This document shows, piece after piece, positions 61,003-64,000 of a stretch of 64,000 nt of DNA. The position numbers were made by a program, and so were the translations under genes. Positions within the stretch are counted from its first letter, which is position 1, and every line of letters starts with the position of its first letter. Source of the stretch: Ruminococcus sp. OA3. GTDB taxonomy: Bacteria; Bacillota; Clostridia; Lachnospirales; Lachnospiraceae. The stretch covers positions 62,001 through 126,000 of the forward strand of contig NZ_JAKNTO010000001.1 in NCBI RefSeq assembly GCF_022440845.1, written 5' to 3'. Under the pieces are notes generated by a model that was given only the letters and a program-made list of their open reading frames with translations, had not been told where the DNA came from and searched no databases.

Positions 61003-63095
61003 AGACTTTAACACAGATCAATAAGGCGCTGCGCCGCCATCATAAAAAGCACTACCGGCTCTTGTTCTTCTGCTGCTTTTTCTCTGTACTTTTGATCACG
61101 GCGTACGTCACCATGATGCGTTCTCCGACGGTGCTTACCATCCTCCCGGAGGGCGGTGACTCCCGGAAACAGGTCATGGCAATTTTCATCCTTGCCGCTG
61201 TCGGATGCGGTGTTTTCGTGACATATACCGCTGCCCTGTTTTTCAAAGACAAAGCCAGGGATACAGGCATTTTTCTGGCTCTCGGCGCATCCGCCAGACA
61301 GCTCCACCGTCAGCTGTTTAAGGAGCTGATGCAGATCTCACTTTGCGCCTGTCTCCTCGGAGCAGCACTCGGCACTCCGCTTGCTTTCGGCATCTGGAAA
61401 CTGTTTGGTACTCTGCTCGTCAACAGTCCTGAGATGGATTTTGTTTTTTCCGCACAGGCGTACGTATTCGCCGGTGTGTTTTTACTATACGTGATCGCGG
61501 CACTGTTTTTTATGAGTATCCGTTTCATCCGCCAGACCAATATCATCGATATCGTCAATGCACAGCGCAAGAGCGAACCCGTTCACGATGTCCGGCCATG
61601 GTACGGTCTTGTCGGAATCCTTCTTATGGCGGTCGGCGGATTTGGCGGCTATATACTCCCGTCTTTTTGCATCACCGTACTGCACTGGTATCCGCCTGCA
61701 TGGATCAATATCGCCTATCTCCCGCTTTTTGTGGGCCTGTATATGCTGCTGCTCTACACCGTGATCCACGGCTGGAGACGGGGAAAGAACCGTTATAAGG
61801 ATATTATCACGCGGAGCATGATGAAATTTCAGGGGCGTCAGACAGTCAATAACATGCTCATCATCACGGTCCTCCTTGCAGGCGCCTACTTTGCCTCATT
61901 TTATGCACCGATGCTGACAACAGGCAGCCGGATGAGTATTGACAACCGCCCGTATGACTATATGTTCCATTACCGGCAGGATCAGGATATGCTGACGGAG
62001 ACTGATATCCGCAATATGGCAGACGTTTACAATGTCGATATCATGGATTACACACAGGTACAGACCACAAATATTGCCACAGACGGATATGAGCAGATTG
62101 AGCATGCCAACGGAACGTATGACCTGAAATACCGGGAAGTATGCCGGGAGGGCAATTTCCTGTCGGAGTCTGACTTTACAAAGATAACCGGCACTTCCAT
62201 CGATGTGCCCGAAGGGAAATTGCGCGCAGTCCTCCCAAAAGACGGAAGCGGTGCCTATATGATACCGACTGAGATCACCAGACTGACCAATCCGGTGACC
62301 GGGCTGCAGATGGACATATCTTTTGAGAAATATGCGTATGATGATATGCTGGCAACGAATTACTACGTGCTGGACGACACCGATTACCGGAAGATCACCG
62401 AGGGTTCCCCCCCTGCATGGAGGGAATATCTGACGGTCTTTAATGTAAAAGAGGTCGACGCCTCCTATGCATTTGCCAGAAACCTCTACGAGGAAATCAT
62501 CCGTTGCTCCGGACCGGAATGTGAAGTCGTGGATTCTTACGACCGTATTGTCAGGCAGCGTGCAAAAGAAAACGGGGAATCATACTTTTTGGATGTCTCA
62601 GAGGATGAAAAGTTACAGTATAAAGACATGTATTCTTCTGAGTTCAAAATTTACTGGAAATACATGCCAATGTTCCGGATCATGGACCTGAACGACTTTA
62701 ACACAACATTTGCGGTCTTTCTGATGCTGTTCATCTTTATCTCTGTCATCTGCTTTGCCGCAGTATTTGTCATCGCCTATACCCGGTGCATGACTGTCGC
62801 ATATATTAACCGGCAGGTTTATGATGATCTGAAGCATTTGGGGGCTGACCAAAACTACCTTTACGCCTCTGTGAGGAGTCAGATCGGAAAGGTATTTAAG
62901 ACACCTGTCATCGTGGGAACTGCTCTGATGTATCTGCTGTATTTTATGATCATGTACTTTAACGACGACGGACTAACTCCGGGTGAACTTGCCGGACTTC
63001 GCAACTGTGCCATTTTTGTCATTCTCATGACTCTGGGCATCTGGCTGTTCTACCGCTTTACGCTTAAAAGTGTACGAAAAATACTGGAACTTTAG
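60999..63095 (+). CDS. FtsX-like ABC permease, BceB-like
   Basis: Permease of 698 aa with about ten membrane helices. Four near the N-terminus and the FtsX motif (FFKDKARDTGIFLALGAS, about 78-95) are followed by further helices to about 310. A large extracellular domain (about 310-560, rich in Asp/Tyr) follows, then the last helices. That large loop after helix seven or eight is the mark of BceB-type antimicrobial-peptide detoxifiers. The start overlaps the ATPase gene. It is divergent from a GHKL/LytTR pair, not the usual BceRS pair. A terminator follows. Confidence 0.92.
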   Translation: MKTLTQINKALRRHHKKHYRLLFFCCFFSVLLITAYVTMMRSPTVLTILPEGGDSRKQVMAIFILAAVGCGVFVTYTAALFFKDKARDTGIFLALGASARQLHRQLFKELMQISLCACLLGAALGTPLAFGIWKLFGTLLVNSPEMDFVFSAQAYVFAGVFLLYVIAALFFMSIRFIRQTNIIDIVNAQRKSEPVHDVRPWYGLVGILLMAVGGFGGYILPSFCITVLHWYPPAWINIAYLPLFVGLYMLLLYTVIHGWRRGKNRYKDIITRSMMKFQGRQTVNNMLIITVLLAGAYFASFYAPMLTTGSRMSIDNRPYDYMFHYRQDQDMLTETDIRNMADVYNVDIMDYTQVQTTNIATDGYEQIEHANGTYDLKYREVCREGNFLSESDFTKITGTSIDVPEGKLRAVLPKDGSGAYMIPTEITRLTNPVTGLQMDISFEKYAYDDMLATNYYVLDDTDYRKITEGSPPAWREYLTVFNVKEVDASYAFARNLYEEIIRCSGPECEVVDSYDRIVRQRAKENGESYFLDVSEDEKLQYKDMYSSEFKIYWKYMPMFRIMDLNDFNTTFAVFLMLFIFISVICFAAVFVIAYTRCMTVAYINRQVYDDLKHLGADQNYLYASVRSQIGKVFKTPVIVGTALMYLLYFMIMYFNDDGLTPGELAGLRNCAIFVILMTLGIWLFYRFTLKSVRKILEL

Positions 63096-63109
63096 CCATT
63101 ACCACAGGA

Positions 63110-63157
63110 AAAGCGTTTCCCGTATCAGCAACAGCTGAGCGCAGGAAACGCTTTTTT
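63110..63157 (+). terminator. Terminator of the ABC transporter operon
   Basis: AAAGCGTTTCC pairs with GGAAACGCTTT followed by a T run; an inner CAGCAACAGCTG pairing extends it. Confidence 0.82.
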
Positions 63158-63765
63158 CATGACTCCCGGTTCTGCTCATCATCGCAGAGTACAATATCCT
63201 CGTCTATGACCTGCTCAGCAATCCTTTTCAACAGACCGGATACACAGAAAAGCGTCCAGAAATCCATCAGACCGTCGGCAATCAATGCGATTCCCATAAA
63301 AATCATCAGTGCTTTCATCGTCCCGAAAGGGTTAAACAGCATAAAGATGCCCAGCACACCGGCTACAATTCCAAGCAGCATGACTACCCACCAGTATTCA
63401 TACCCCATACGCATCAGATTTGTCCCATGCTGAATCTTTACAAAGCAGTCAAGAATAACCAGTATGCCCAGAGCTATCGGCAGAATGCCAAGCATCAGTT
63501 CCGGCTTGATCAGAAAAAACACGCCGCAGGCAGCTTCCATCAGGCCGCGTGCAAAATCCATCTGGAAGATGTAGTCGTCAATGGCCTTCCGAAAATAGAT
63601 CACAATATGTATCACCCCGATCACTCCGAACATAATGGCAATAATATAACATATAACCTTTCCCGATGATACCGGAAAAAACAAGAATAATATTCCAACC
63701 ACTATGCACAATAATGCCATTATCATGTAATCCCGTTTAAATTCCTTAACAAATCTTTTCAACAT
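63157..63765 (-). CDS. DUF308/HdeD-family membrane protein
   Basis: Protein of 202 aa with about six membrane segments arranged as three pairs. Repeated phrases such as GVIGVIHIVI, ARGLMEAACGVFFLIKPELMLGILPIALGILVI and LLGIVAGVLGIFMLFNP mark the DUF308 (HdeD-like) repeat. Homologues are linked to acid or stress tolerance in some bacteria; function is not known here. GGGGGAAACA precedes the ATG. It is convergent to the ABC transporter operon. The 217 bases that follow are AT-rich with nothing clear besides the next start. Confidence 0.85.
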   Translation of the reverse strand: MLKRFVKEFKRDYMIMALLCIVVGILFLFFPVSSGKVICYIIAIMFGVIGVIHIVIYFRKAIDDYIFQMDFARGLMEAACGVFFLIKPELMLGILPIALGILVILDCFVKIQHGTNLMRMGYEYWWVVMLLGIVAGVLGIFMLFNPFGTMKALMIFMGIALIADGLMDFWTLFCVSGLLKRIAEQVIDEDIVLCDDEQNRES

Positions 63766-63982
63766 TGTTTCCCCCTAATGCCTCTTCGTAACCAGTTCCA
63801 TGTTCAGCCTACGTATCGCGGTTTCAACAGTTTCCACTTACTTATATAATAACATGATACTCCCCCAATTTTAACTGCAATCTTTTTGTTTTTTAACTTT
63901 AACCGAATCCCCCTGTATTCACCGGAAAGATTGTGTTCCAACCCGCATATATATAAAAAAACCTGATAAAAGGGAGCGTTCT

Positions 63983-64000
63983 ATGAAAACACAGGGGTAC
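63983..64000 (+). CDS. Start of a gene running out of the window
   Basis: An ATG (MKTQGY...) preceded by AAGGGAG at six bases spacing, read to the window end. Only six codons are visible, so no product can be named. Confidence 0.45.

Overview
The window looks like chromosome from an anaerobic, low-to-mid GC Firmicute, most likely a gut-type Lachnospiraceae/Clostridia. The support is indirect: class III ribonucleotide reductase, AsnA plus GatCAB with a T-box leader, LL-diaminopimelate aminotransferase (DapL) with DapF, an ANTAR regulator beside glnA, a Csp-like cytoplasmic subtilase, strong AGGAGG ribosome sites and -35/-10 promoters with 17-bp spacers. I see no tRNA, rRNA, insertion sequence, prophage or CRISPR array.

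Regions 1-29.9 kb are mostly housekeeping. A two-component operon, cut by the left edge, is followed by Tex-NUDIX-subtilase, then small membrane proteins. A tight secA-prfB-hom-apgM operon carries the programmed frameshift of release factor 2 and a PGM-like probable homoserine kinase. Next come a PaaI-type thioesterase and nrdD, which has two NrdR-like boxes. A five-gene operon (zinc-ribbon membrane protein, gatC, gatA, gatB, MATE pump) is read from a T-box leader and lies divergent to asnA. It is followed by dapF-dapL-DUF6951 and by glnA with an ANTAR protein; the glnA leader has an attenuator overlapped by an AxxGxx hexaloop hairpin.

Regions 30-54.7 kb form an accessory catabolic island: a GPH/MFS symporter, an SLC13/DASS carrier, three URO-D-fold proteins (cobamide methyltransferase-like), an arylamine N-acetyltransferase, a PucR-type regulator, two Gfo/Idh/MocA dehydrogenases, an IolE-like TIM-barrel protein, an RbsBAC-type sugar importer, an Old-Yellow-Enzyme/FAD reductase, and a LysR plus D-amino-acid-type aminotransferase. 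Two promoters in this island share an identical inverted-repeat layout, which implies one activator. Three close AraC paralogues each sit divergent to a catabolic gene or operon, and a decayed fourth copy follows. Together these suggest uptake and processing of unusual sugars or methylated/glycosylated plant compounds, but the substrate cannot be read from the sequence.

Region 54.8-64 kb holds a NYN-OST-HTH putative RNase, an uncharacterised protein, an Lrp/AsnC regulator overlapping an aminotransferase, a GHKL kinase/LytTR regulator pair divergent to a BceAB-like ABC transporter, a DUF308 membrane protein, and the first codons of a gene that leaves the window.
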